Of a stretch of 64,000 bases of DNA, positions 34,979 to 42,781 are shown piece after piece. Source of the DNA: an uncultured Bacteroides sp. (GTDB taxonomy: Bacteria > Bacteroidota > Bacteroidia > Bacteroidales > Bacteroidaceae); contig CAKUYM010000001.1 of NCBI GenBank assembly GCA_934716785.1, forward strand, positions 1 through 64,000, given 5' to 3'. A model generated the notes under the pieces. That model ran no database searches. It was not told where the DNA came from and saw only the letters and a program-made list of their open reading frames with translations. Every line of letters starts with the position of its first letter. Positions within the stretch are counted from its first letter, which is position 1. The position numbers and the translations under genes were made by a program.

Positions 34979-35031
34979 CATTTCTCATTGCGCTTAATAC
35001 ATTTCGCACTGCGCCTAATGCATTTCGCATC
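34979..35031 (+). repeat. 21-bp tandem repeat, about 2.5 copies (iteron-like)
   Basis: Unit 1 is 34979-34999, unit 2 is 35000-35020 (18 of 21 bases equal), and a partial third unit runs over 35021-35031. All share CATTTCKCAYTGCGC, where K is G/T and Y is C/T. The spacing of two helical turns would suit a repeated protein-binding site. Confidence 0.8.
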
Positions 35032-35102
35032 ATACCGGTCATCTTGCATCAGTTTGCGTGAAAACAAATAAGTGTTTACTTGTTTTAGCGCCGATATTAT
35101 CG

Positions 35103-35110
35103 TATCTTTG
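35103..35110 (+). promoter_or_regulatory. -7 promoter box for the HU-like gene
   Basis: TATCTTTG matches TAnnTTTG. It lies 196 bases upstream of the ATG at 35307, so the transcript would have an unusually long leader that contains the CACTGTAGTGCA repeats. Confidence 0.5.
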
Positions 35111-35130
35111 AGGCTACATCACAACCGTTC

Positions 35131-35207
35131 TACTGTAGTGCACAGAACGGTGCACTACAGTGAAAAGATCTGTTCACCGGAGTGCAAAGATCTGTGCACT
35201 ACAGTGG
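35131..35207. promoter_or_regulatory. Four-site inverted-repeat cluster in the HU-like gene leader
   Basis: ACTGTAGTGCAC (35132-35143) and its exact complement GTGCACTACAGT (35150-35161) form a 12-bp stem with a 6-base loop. The same GTGCACTACAGT recurs at 35194-35205 and pairs imperfectly with a diverged copy near 35173-35186 (GTTCACCGGAGTGC). AAAGATCTGT occurs twice between them. The first arm can pair with either the second or the third element, so two RNA folds exclude each other. As DNA it is two adjacent dyads. Confidence 0.75.
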
Positions 35208-35306
35208 AACGAAAGAAATGCCGGTAGAAGAGCATGAGGATGAAGGCTAAATGAAACAACAATATTAGCTACATAACATATTAATCAATATTAAATCAGA
35301 ACAGCG

Positions 35307-35933
35307 ATGGCAATACACTTCGAGTTTTACAAGAATCCCCAACCGGAGAAAGAAGGGGAAGAAACAAGTTATCACCCCAGGGTGATCAATTTCCAGCAAG
35401 TCGACACCAAGAGGTTGGCAAGGGAAATTCATCAGGCAAGCACTTTCGGACAGGCGGAAGTGGAAGCGATGCTGATGGAACTGAGCAGATGCATGGGCAA
35501 TCACCTGCGCGAAGGGCAAAGGGTGCATCTGGACGGCATCGGTTATTTTCAAATCACACTGCAAGCCGCCGAACCCATACACTCGCTCAAGACCCGTGCT
35601 GACAAAGTGAGACTGAAGTCCATCGGTTTCCGTGCCGACAAAAAGCTAAGAAGCTCATGTATCGGTACGCACTTGCGACGCTCGAAATACAGACCGCATT
35701 CCGCCTCTCTCTCGGAGGAGGAAATCGACCGGAAACTCACGGCATATTTTGCAACGCAACCCGTACTGACCCGCAGCGACATGCAGTCAATCTGCTGCTT
35801 CACCAAAAGCATGGCGGGGCGACAAATCCGTCGGTTAAAAGCCTCAGGAAAGTTAGAAAATATCGGAAAACCGACACAGCCCATCTATATCCCGAAACCG
35901 GGATGCTACGGGAAACAGGCCCGGCAAGAATGA
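35307..35933 (+). CDS. HU-family-like DNA-binding protein with C-terminal extension
   Basis: The 208-aa product has an N-terminal HU/IHF-like domain (about 1-130) of the divergent Bacteroides type: RLAREIHQASTFGQAEVEAMLMELSRCMGNHLREGQRVHLDGIGYF matches HU helices and the beta-arm start (GxGxF). A linker follows (RRSKYRPHSASLSEEEIDRKL), then a winged-helix-like C-terminal part (about 145-195: QPVLTRSDMQSICCFTKSMAGRQIRRLKASGKLENIG). So it is a nucleoid-protein fold fused to a second DNA-binding module. It is divergent from the VirE-like gene, a pairing seen repeatedly in Bacteroides accessory regions. The whole gene lies inside a 20-bp inverted repeat. Its target is unknown; the nearby repeats are candidates. 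Confidence 0.82.
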   Translation: MAIHFEFYKNPQPEKEGEETSYHPRVINFQQVDTKRLAREIHQASTFGQAEVEAMLMELSRCMGNHLREGQRVHLDGIGYFQITLQAAEPIHSLKTRADKVRLKSIGFRADKKLRSSCIGTHLRRSKYRPHSASLSEEEIDRKLTAYFATQPVLTRSDMQSICCFTKSMAGRQIRRLKASGKLENIGKPTQPIYIPKPGCYGKQARQE

Positions 35934-35959
35934 GAGATGAGTGATATTTGTATATTTTC

Positions 35960-36014
35960 GCGAATAAACAATGAGAAACGCCTTTGGGCCAATGTATTTC
36001 TCATTGTTTATCGC
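35960..36014 (+). repeat. Long imperfect stem-loop after the HU-like gene
   Basis: GCGAATAAACAATGAGAAA (35960-35978) pairs with TTTCTCATTGTTTATCGC (35997-36014) with one bulged base; the loop is 18 bases. It lies 26 bases after the HU-like stop and contains the same TGAGAAA motif found in the other inverted repeats here. No T-run follows, so terminator function is uncertain. The remainder of 35934-36266 holds the right 20-bp arm and the topA promoter. Confidence 0.7.
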
Positions 36015-36043
36015 ACTAATAATCTGCCACTTACAACAAAACT

Positions 36044-36063
36044 ATGAGAACATGAGAAATGAA
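36044..36063 (-). repeat. Right arm of the 20-bp inverted repeat around the HU-like gene
   Basis: ATGAGAACATGAGAAATGAA is the exact complement of 34855-34874. The arm itself contains two ATGAGAA units. Confidence 0.88.
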
Positions 36064-36216
36064 AAGCAAAAATACGCGTTAGTGTAACGGCTTCAATCAA
36101 GAGTTAGTGGAAAGGATAAAGAACGACATGCGCGCCTTGTTCTCCCCAATAAGGTGCAAATCTTAAGATTTTATTAAATTCTCCTTATAATATAAGGTAA
36201 GGAAAATCTTTTTTTT

Positions 36217-36224
36217 TACTTTTG
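36217..36224 (+). promoter_or_regulatory. -7 promoter box for topA
   Basis: TACTTTTG matches TAnnTTTG, 42 bases upstream of the ATG at 36267. The upstream in-frame start at 36222 would lie inside the box. Confidence 0.6.
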
Positions 36225-36266
36225 TCCCCGAATATTATGGTACAAGCCATTATAAAAGAAAGAATT

Positions 36267-38621
36267 ATGCAGAAAAACCTTGTCATTGTAGAGTCTCCGG
36301 CAAAAGCAAAAACGATTGAAAAGTTTCTTGGGAAGGACTTTAAAGTCCTGTCAAGTTATGGACACATACGCGATTTGAAGAAGAAAGACTTCAGCATCGA
36401 CGTAGCGAAGAACTTCAAACCCAACTACGAAATCCCGGCAGACAAAAAGGCTTTGGTAAGCACACTGAAAGCAGAAGCGAAAGAGGCGGAAACCGTATGG
36501 CTCGCATCCGATGAGGACCGCGAAGGAGAGGCCATCGCCTGGCATCTGTATGAGGTCTTAAAACTGAAACCGGAACACACAAAACGGATCGTATTTCATG
36601 AAATCACCAAAAGCGCTATCTTAAAAGCTATCGAACAGCCGCGCGATATCGACATCAATCTTGTGAACGCACAGCAGGCACGACGCATACTCGACCGCAT
36701 CGTGGGTTTCGAACTTTCGCCCATCCTGTGGAGAAAAGTGAAACCCGCCCTCTCGGCAGGACGCGTACAGTCGGTCACTGTCCGTCTGATCGTAGAGCGT
36801 GAACGCGAAATACAGGCTTTCAAATCGGAAGCGGCTTATCGGGTGACTGCCATTTTCCGCGTGCCGGACACTGACGGAAAGATGGTGGAGATGAAAGCCG
36901 AACTTAGCCGACGCATCAAAACGAAGAAAGAGGCCAAGGCTTTCCTCGAAGCTTGCCAGGAAGCCAAGTTTACAATTGAAGACATTACTACCCGACCGAT
37001 AAAGAAGACACCGCCCGCGCCATTCACAACATCTACGTTGCAGCAGGAAGCGGCACGCAAGTTAGGATATACCGTAGCTCAGACCATGATGCTTGCACAG
37101 CGTCTGTATGAATCGGGATTCATCACTTATATGCGTACGGACTCCGTCAACTTGTCGGAATATGCAGTAGCAAGCAGCAAGGATGCCATTGCCCAAATGA
37201 TGGGTGAGCGTTACGTACATCCACGCCACTTCGATACAAAAGTCAAGGGCGCACAGGAAGCGCACGAAGCCATCCGGCCTACTTATATGGAAAATCAATC
37301 CATAGACGCTCCGGCACAAGAAAAGAAACTGTATGATCTGATCTGGAAGCGTACAATCGCGTCGCAAATGGCAGATGCGGAGTTGGAGAAGACAACGGCA
37401 ACCATCTCAATAAGCGGCAGCAGCGATGTGTTTACGGCTATCGGCGAAGTAATCAAGTTTGACGGATTCCTGCGTGTCTACCGCGAATCTTACGATGACG
37501 ACAGTGAGCAGGAAGATGAAAGCCGCCTGTTGCCTCCTTTGAAGAAGGGACAACAACTGGAGCATGGTCCTGTCATCGCCACCGAGCGTTTCACTCAACG
37601 CCCGCCACGCTATACGGAAGCCAGCCTTGTGCGCAAACTGGAGGAGCTGGGCATCGGACGTCCGTCTACCTATGCACCTACCATTTCCACCATTCAGCAA
37701 CGCGGATATGTGGAAAAAGGAAACAAAGACGGAGAAGAGCGTACTTTCAATGTGCTGACCTTGAAAGGTGACCGGATAGAGGACGAAAACCGTACGGAGA
37801 TCACCGGTGCAGAAAAGTCCAAGCTGTTTCCTACGGATACCGGTACGGTGGTAAACGACTTCCTGACCGAATACTTCCCGGATATTATGGACTACAACTT
37901 TACGGCAAGTGTAGAAAAGGATTTCGATGAGATTGCAGAGGGAGAAGTGCAATGGACTTCCATCATGAAGACGTTCTATGATAAATTTCACCCGGCTGTA
38001 GAGAAGACTATGGCAACCAAGACTGAGCGCAAGATAGGCGAACGTGTGTTGGGAGAAGATCCGCTAAGCGGCAAACCTGTTTCGGTAAAGATCGGACGTT
38101 TCGGCCCCATGGTGCAGATCGGTACGGCGGAGGATGAGGAGAAGCCGCGTTTTGCTCAGTTGAAGAAAGGACAGTCCATAGAGACCATCACGCTGAGCGA
38201 GGCTTTGGAGTTGTTCAGGCTGCCGCGCCTATTGGGCGAATATGAGGGGAAAACGGTCAGTGTAGGTACCGGACGTTTCGGACCTTACATACTACATAAC
38301 AAGGTATATGTGTCTCTGCCGAAAACAATGGATCCGATGGAAGTTACGCTGGAAGAAGCTGAACAGTTGATATTGGAAAAACGGGCGAAAGAAGCAGAAC
38401 GGCATATCAAGACGTTTGAAGAAGAGCCGGATATGGAGATTCTGAACGGACGCTACGGGCCTTATATCGCCTACAAGGGTAATAACTATAAGATTCCTAA
38501 AGATATCGTACCACAGGATTTGAGCCTGAGTAGTTGCCTTGAGTTGGTCAAGCTGCAAGACGAAAAAGGTGAGTCGCCTTCTGCCAAACGAGGCAAACGG
38601 ACAACAACAAAGAAAAAGTAA
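36267..38621 (+). CDS. topA: DNA topoisomerase I
   Basis: Type IA topoisomerase that relaxes negative supercoils. The 784-aa product begins with the Toprim domain (NLVIVESPAKAKTIEKFLG, then ASDEDREGEAIAWHL with the metal acidic residues). The body has RRILDRIVGFELSPILW, SAGRVQSV and the active-site Tyr288 in FITYMRTDSVNLS, followed by HEAIRPT and LGIGRPSTYA. The C-terminus has no Cys4 zinc fingers; instead three GR(F/Y)GP repeats (GRFGPMVQIG, GRFGPYILHNKVY, GRYGPYIAYKGNNY) of the Toprim_Crpt kind end in a basic tail (KRGKRTTTKKK). This is usual for Bacteroidota. It is monocistronic and convergent with argS over a shared terminator. Confidence 0.97.
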   Translation: MQKNLVIVESPAKAKTIEKFLGKDFKVLSSYGHIRDLKKKDFSIDVAKNFKPNYEIPADKKALVSTLKAEAKEAETVWLASDEDREGEAIAWHLYEVLKLKPEHTKRIVFHEITKSAILKAIEQPRDIDINLVNAQQARRILDRIVGFELSPILWRKVKPALSAGRVQSVTVRLIVEREREIQAFKSEAAYRVTAIFRVPDTDGKMVEMKAELSRRIKTKKEAKAFLEACQEAKFTIEDITTRPIKKTPPAPFTTSTLQQEAARKLGYTVAQTMMLAQRLYESGFITYMRTDSVNLSEYAVASSKDAIAQMMGERYVHPRHFDTKVKGAQEAHEAIRPTYMENQSIDAPAQEKKLYDLIWKRTIASQMADAELEKTTATISISGSSDVFTAIGEVIKFDGFLRVYRESYDDDSEQEDESRLLPPLKKGQQLEHGPVIATERFTQRPPRYTEASLVRKLEELGIGRPSTYAPTISTIQQRGYVEKGNKDGEERTFNVLTLKGDRIEDENRTEITGAEKSKLFPTDTGTVVNDFLTEYFPDIMDYNFTASVEKDFDEIAEGEVQWTSIMKTFYDKFHPAVEKTMATKTERKIGERVLGEDPLSGKPVSVKIGRFGPMVQIGTAEDEEKPRFAQLKKGQSIETITLSEALELFRLPRLLGEYEGKTVSVGTGRFGPYILHNKVYVSLPKTMDPMEVTLEEAEQLILEKRAKEAERHIKTFEEEPDMEILNGRYGPYIAYKGNNYKIPKDIVPQDLSLSSCLELVKLQDEKGESPSAKRGKRTTTKKK

Positions 38622-38742
38622 AAAAAACAGAGTTGCATTAAAGCCTTGGCAATAATTGACAATAAAAGGACGGCTGCACCAAAGTCTTGAAAACATATAT
38701 AAGGTGCGTCATAATGCCTTCAATAAATGTCCAAATAAAAAG

Positions 38743-38786
38743 AATTACCCCTGCCACAAGTTATTTGTAGCAGGGGTAATTTCTTT
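38743..38786. terminator. Bidirectional terminator between topA and argS
   Basis: AATTACCCCTGC pairs with GCAGGGGTAATT (12 bp) and an inner ACAA/TTGT adds to the stem. TTCTTTT follows on the plus strand and an A-rich stretch precedes. It is nearly the same hairpin as at 52493-52534. Confidence 0.85.
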
Positions 38787-38819
38787 TAAAAGGAGTTTTG
38801 ACACACTCCCTATTTCATT

Positions 38820-40637
38820 TTACATTCTGGAAGGCACTTCGATGCCGAGCAATCCCATGCCCAAACGCACCACTTTCGCTACGTTGGCAGACAAAGCGAT
38901 ACGGAATATCTTCACCGCTTCGTTTTCTTCGCGCAGAATGCTATAATCATGATAGAACTGGTTGTACTCTTTCACCAAGTCGTAAGTATAGTTGGCGATA
39001 ATAGACGGGCTGTAATCCTCGCCCGCCTGTTTCACGATAGCGGCAAAATCGGCAACCATCTGAATCAATCCCTCTTCCTTTTCACTCAACTCAATGCCTG
39101 CCGGTATCTGCTCCGGTATCACAATGCCGGATTCGGCAGCCTTGCGAAGTACAGACTGGATACGCGCATAAGTATATTGGATAAACGGACCTGTATTGCC
39201 ATTGAAGTCGATGGATTCTTTCGGGTTGAATGTCATGTTCTTACGGGCATCCACCTTCAGGATGAAATATTTCAATGCGCCCAACCCCACGATACGGGCA
39301 ATGTCATCAGCTTCTTCCTGCGTCAAGCCGTCCAGCTTACCAAGTTCCTGTGAAGTTTCTTTGGCAGTGGCAATCATCTCTTCCATCAGATCGTCGGCAT
39401 CGACGACTGTGCCTTCGCGGGATTTCATCTTACCCTCCGGCAGTTCCACCATTCCGTAAGAGAAGTGCACCAGACTCTTGCCCCACTCGAAGCCGAGCTT
39501 ATCGAGCAGGATGGAAAGCACTTGGAAATGATAGTTCTGCTCGTTGCCAACCACATAAATCATCTTGTCGATAGGATAATCGGCAAAACGGAGCTTCGCC
39601 GTACCGATGTCCTGCGTCATATAAACGGATGTGCCGTCGCCACGGAGAAGCAACTTGTGATCCAACCCCTCGGCAGTCAAATCAGCCCAGACAGAGCCGT
39701 CTTCTTTCTTGAAGAAGAAACCTTTTTCCAGTCCTTCCATGACCTTCTCTTTTCCTTCCAGGTAAGTGTTGGACTCATAATATATCTTATCGAAGCTGAC
39801 ACCCATCTTCTTGTAAGTCTCATCAAAACCGGCATATACCCAGTTGTTCATCATTTCCCACAAGCCGCGCACCTCCGGGTCACCGGCTTCCCACTTCACA
39901 AGCATCTCACGGGCTTCCTGCATCAGCGGAGAAGCAGCTTCGGCTTTCGCCTTCGCTTCATCGTCACTCATTCCCTGCGCTTTATATTCGGCCATCAGTT
40001 CCTTAACTTCCGCTTTATAATGCTTGTCGAAAGCCACATAGTAATCGCCCACCAGATGGTCGCCTTTCTTACCTGAATTTTCGGGAGTTTCGCCGTTGCC
40101 GTATTTCTTCCATGCAAGCATGGACTTGCAGATATGGATACCGCGGTCGTTCACGATATTTGTCTTTACAACCTTATTGCCGTTTGCTGCCAGGATATTG
40201 GCCAATGCGTTGCCTAAAAGATTGTTACGCACATGCCCCAAGTGAAGCGGTTTGTTCGTATTCGGAGAAGAATACTCAATCATCACCAACGGCGAAGCCT
40301 CGGTGGGCTTTACAAAACCATATTGCTCGTCGGCCTGAATTTCATTGAGCAACTGAATCCACGTAGCTGATGCGATAGTAAGGTTCAAGAATCCCTTTAT
40401 CACGTTAAAGGAGGCTACCGCCGGTTCATTCGCCTTCAGGTATTCACCGATTTCCTGCGCCGTCTGCTCAGGGCCTTTTCTTGACATCTTCAGGAAAGGG
40501 AAAACCACCAACGTCAAATGTCCTTCAAATTCTTTCTTCGTCTTTTGAATTTGCACCATCTTTTCAGGGACTTCCTGACCGTAGAGTGCTTTGAGTCCGC
40601 TAATGACGGACGCCACAAGTTTATCTTCTATCTTCAT
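38820..40637 (-). CDS. argS: Arginyl-tRNA synthetase
   Basis: Class I synthetase that charges tRNA-Arg. The 605-aa product begins MKIEDKLVASVISG with the ArgS additional domain (FLNLTIASATWIQLL). Then come the HIGH motif as HLGH in SPNTNKPLHLGHVRNN, KTNIVNDRGIHICKSM, the catalytic core (YMTQDIGTAKLRF, NEQNYHFQVLSILLDKLG) and KMKSREGT as the KMSKS-equivalent. The DALR anticodon-binding domain ends in VVRLGMGLLGIEVPSRM. The ATG at 40637 was chosen; upstream sequence lies in the promoter and hairpin. tRNA-Arg(CCT) at 49340 is one of its substrates. Confidence 0.97.
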   Translation of the reverse strand: MKIEDKLVASVISGLKALYGQEVPEKMVQIQKTKKEFEGHLTLVVFPFLKMSRKGPEQTAQEIGEYLKANEPAVASFNVIKGFLNLTIASATWIQLLNEIQADEQYGFVKPTEASPLVMIEYSSPNTNKPLHLGHVRNNLLGNALANILAANGNKVVKTNIVNDRGIHICKSMLAWKKYGNGETPENSGKKGDHLVGDYYVAFDKHYKAEVKELMAEYKAQGMSDDEAKAKAEAASPLMQEAREMLVKWEAGDPEVRGLWEMMNNWVYAGFDETYKKMGVSFDKIYYESNTYLEGKEKVMEGLEKGFFFKKEDGSVWADLTAEGLDHKLLLRGDGTSVYMTQDIGTAKLRFADYPIDKMIYVVGNEQNYHFQVLSILLDKLGFEWGKSLVHFSYGMVELPEGKMKSREGTVVDADDLMEEMIATAKETSQELGKLDGLTQEEADDIARIVGLGALKYFILKVDARKNMTFNPKESIDFNGNTGPFIQYTYARIQSVLRKAAESGIVIPEQIPAGIELSEKEEGLIQMVADFAAIVKQAGEDYSPSIIANYTYDLVKEYNQFYHDYSILREENEAVKIFRIALSANVAKVVRLGMGLLGIEVPSRM

Positions 40638-40658
40638 AATCAATTTTTTTCTTGTCCG

Positions 40659-40666
40659 CAAAGATA
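40659..40666 (-). promoter_or_regulatory. -7 promoter box for argS
   Basis: The minus strand reads TATCTTTG followed by C, 21 bases upstream of the argS ATG, directly after the terminator of the HU gene. Confidence 0.6.
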
Positions 40667-40670
40667 ACAA

Positions 40671-40700
40671 AAAAAGGAGACGCAATGCGTCTCCTTTTTC
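40671..40700 (-). terminator. Terminator of the HU gene
   Basis: GGAGACGC pairs with GCGTCTCC over a tiny loop, flanked by A-run and T-run on both sides, 23 bases after the HU stop on the minus strand. It separates hup from argS. Confidence 0.85.
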
Positions 40701-40722
40701 TAAATTCTTTCAACTATATATT

Positions 40723-40995
40723 TTATTCTACAGCTGCAGACAGTTCGGCACCTGCTTTGAACTTAACCACTTTCTTGGCAGGAATAATAATAGTTGCCTT
40801 TGTAGAAGGATTAATACCGGTTCTTTCAGCTCTTTCGCCTACAGAGAAAGTACCAAAACCAACGAGGGATACCTTATCACCGGCTTTCATAGCATTGGTA
40901 ACTGAAGTGACAAAAGCATCAAGCGCTTTTTTGGCATCGGCTTTGCTCAATTGAGACTCAGCAGCCATTGCACTAATAAGTTCAGACTTATTCAT
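40723..40995 (-). CDS. HU family DNA-binding protein
   Basis: The 90-aa nucleoid protein has the full HU pattern: helices 1-2 (MNKSELISAMAAESQLSKADAKKALDAFVTSV), GDKVSLVGFGTFSVGERAERTGINPST (the arm entry GFGTF and the flexible arm with R/N/P), and the C-terminal helix (KKVVKFKAGAELSAAV). It bends and compacts DNA as a dimer. It is monocistronic with its own promoter (41062-41069) and terminator. Compared with the HU-like protein at 35307, this is the canonical housekeeping form. Confidence 0.96.
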   Translation of the reverse strand: MNKSELISAMAAESQLSKADAKKALDAFVTSVTNAMKAGDKVSLVGFGTFSVGERAERTGINPSTKATIIIPAKKVVKFKAGAELSAAVE

Positions 40996-41061
40996 AATAC
41001 GTAAATTGATTAATTAATATAATAGTTACACAAAAGATTATCCATCAAGGAATTGATTTCA

Positions 41062-41069
41062 CAAATATA
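41062..41069 (-). promoter_or_regulatory. -7 promoter box for the HU gene
   Basis: The minus strand reads TATATTTG, 66 bases upstream of the ATG at 40995. It is a perfect TAnnTTTG match. Confidence 0.6.
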
Positions 41070-41175
41070 GCTGAACAAAACAACATATCAAATAAAAACA
41101 TGAAAAAAACGCAGCAATTTATTGAAAAAGAGCTAATAGGAAGCTATTTTCATGCTTAAAAACAGAATTTATTCG

Positions 41176-41183
41176 TACTTTTG
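41176..41183 (+). promoter_or_regulatory. -7 promoter box for the rhomboid operon
   Basis: TACTTTTG followed by CA matches TAnnTTTG, 30 bases upstream of the ATG at 41214. Confidence 0.6.
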
Positions 41184-41213
41184 CATTCATTATCTAAAAA
41201 TTCGGAATTAAAA

Positions 41214-41891
41214 ATGATGCCAACTGTAACTAAAAACTTGATAATTATAAATGTACTGGTATTTTTCGGTACAATCGTCGCTCAACGATACGGCTTAGAC
41301 TTAACCAGCTACTTAGGATTGCATTTTTTCCTCGCAAGTGACTTCAACTTGGCGCAGCTCATCACTTATATGTTCATGCACGGCGGGTTCAGCCACATTT
41401 TCTTCAATATGTTCGCTGTTTTCATGTTCGGCCCTATTCTCGAACGAACCTGGGGACCTAAACGTTTCTTGTTTTACTATATCGCCTGCGGCATCGGTGC
41501 AGGACTCATCCAAGAAGGAGTGCAGTATATACAGTACGTGACGGAACTGAGCCGCTACACACAGGTAAACATCGGTACGGGGATTATCCCCATGGGCGAA
41601 TATCTCAACATGATGACCACCGTAGGTGCTTCGGGAGCAGTCTACGCCATTTTGCTGGCGTTCGGCATGCTGTTTCCCGACAACCGCCTGTTTATCTTCC
41701 CGCTGCCCTTCCCCATCAAGGCGAAATTCTTCGTTATCGGGTATGCCGCAATCGAGTTGTGGGCGGGACTTGCCAACAGTGCCGGAGACAATGTGGCTCA
41801 CTTCGCTCATTTGGGGGGAATGCTGTTCGGACTGATTCTGATTTTATACTGGAGAAAAAAAAGTAATGACCATGGGACATATTATAGCTGA
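41214..41891 (+). CDS. Rhomboid intramembrane serine protease (first of two)
   Basis: The 225-aa product has six membrane helices and all rhomboid hallmarks: the MFMHGGFSHIFFNMF segment (H-x-x-x-x-H-x-x-x-N) in helix 2, the catalytic serine in VGASGAVYAILLAFG (GxSG) in helix 4, and the catalytic histidine in NVAHFAHLGGMLFGL in helix 6. It cleaves membrane proteins within the bilayer; substrates are unknown. The start is one of the ATGs at 41214/41217. Its 3' end overlaps the second rhomboid gene by 26 bases, so the pair is co-translated, and an EEP-family gene follows. Confidence 0.93.
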   Translation: MMPTVTKNLIIINVLVFFGTIVAQRYGLDLTSYLGLHFFLASDFNLAQLITYMFMHGGFSHIFFNMFAVFMFGPILERTWGPKRFLFYYIACGIGAGLIQEGVQYIQYVTELSRYTQVNIGTGIIPMGEYLNMMTTVGASGAVYAILLAFGMLFPDNRLFIFPLPFPIKAKFFVIGYAAIELWAGLANSAGDNVAHFAHLGGMLFGLILILYWRKKSNDHGTYYS

Positions 41892-42777
41892 TTTAAAAGA
41901 GACATTCAGAAGAGGAACTATTTTCATCCAACTGATTTATATCAACGTCGGTATTTTCCTTATCGGCACGTTGGTCAGCATTTTTCTGCAATTATTCAAT
42001 CTCAGTACGTTCGATATATTCGGCATTTTCGCACTGCCGGCTTCGTTTATCGGCTTCATCCGTCAGCCATGGTCGATAATCACTTATATGTTCATGCATG
42101 CGGGCATCCTGCATATCTTGTTCAATATGCTTTGGCTGTATTGGTTCGGAAGTCTGTTTCTCTACTTCTTCTCGGCAAAGCATCTGAGAGGGCTGTATGT
42201 ATTGGGCGGCATCTGCGGCGGGCTACTGTATATGATTGCCTACAATGTATTTCCTTTTTTCACTTATCAAGTTGCAGGCGCCACGTTGGTCGGGGCATCG
42301 GCCTCCGTATTGGCCATCGTAGCAGCCACAGCCTATCGGGCACCCAATTATCAGGTACAGTTATTCCTATTCGGCGCTATCCGTCTCAAATATTTGGCGC
42401 TGATTGTAATCGGCATCGATGTGCTCTCCATTACGTCAAGCAATGCGGGTGGACATATAGCCCACTTAGGCGGTGCCCTTGCCGGACTTTGGTTTGCTGC
42501 AAGTCTGGACAAGGGGGTTGATTTGACAAGCTGGATCAACAAGGCTCTGGATGCCTTCACATCCCTGTTCCAAAAAGAGACATGGAAACGCAAGCCCAAG
42601 ATGAAGGTACATTACGGTGGCAGCGCCACCGGCCGTGAGAGAGATTATGACTACAATGCCCGCCGAAAAGCACAATCGGAAGAGGTGGACCGCATCTTGG
42701 AAAAGCTGAAGAAATCCGGTTACGACAGTCTGACCACAGAAGAAAAGAAGAGCTTGTTTGACGCAAGCAAAAGATAA
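41866..42777 (+). CDS. Rhomboid family protein with C-terminal tail (second of two)
   Basis: The 303-aa product has six or so membrane spans over the first 210 residues. MFMHAGILHILFNMLWLYWFG and the histidine helix GGHIAHLGGALAGL are present, but the serine motif reads VGASASVLAIVA: the Ser is kept while the Gly after it is Ala (GASA instead of GASG). A soluble tail of about 85 residues follows (GGSATGRERDYDYNARRKAQSEEVDRILEKLKKSGYDSLTTEEKKSLFD), a DUF6576-like end found in Bacteroidota rhomboids. The start at 41866 or 41872 lies inside the first rhomboid gene. It may be active, or a partner of the first. Confidence 0.88.
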   Translation: MTMGHIIADLKETFRRGTIFIQLIYINVGIFLIGTLVSIFLQLFNLSTFDIFGIFALPASFIGFIRQPWSIITYMFMHAGILHILFNMLWLYWFGSLFLYFFSAKHLRGLYVLGGICGGLLYMIAYNVFPFFTYQVAGATLVGASASVLAIVAATAYRAPNYQVQLFLFGAIRLKYLALIVIGIDVLSITSSNAGGHIAHLGGALAGLWFAASLDKGVDLTSWINKALDAFTSLFQKETWKRKPKMKVHYGGSATGRERDYDYNARRKAQSEEVDRILEKLKKSGYDSLTTEEKKSLFDASKR

Positions 42778-42781
42778 AAGG

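Larger units (their letters stand above)
34717..35306. other. Repeat-rich noncoding region between VirE-like and HU-like genes
   Basis: This 590-base stretch holds no credible gene on either strand. It contains the VirE-like promoter (34778-34785), the left arm of a 20-bp inverted repeat (34855-34874), and a smaller inverted repeat (ATGAGAAAC at 34914-34922, GTTTCTCAT at 34939-34947). It also holds a 21-bp tandem repeat (34979-35031), the HU-like promoter (35103-35110), and a cluster of CACTGTAGTGCA-type sites (35131-35207). Each is listed separately. The density of short repeats beside a primase-helicase-like gene resembles an origin or control region of a mobile element. Confidence 0.75.

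Noticed and set aside
34979-35207. CRISPR array
   Set aside because: Units are tandem or inverted with no uniform spacers, and no cas genes are in the window.
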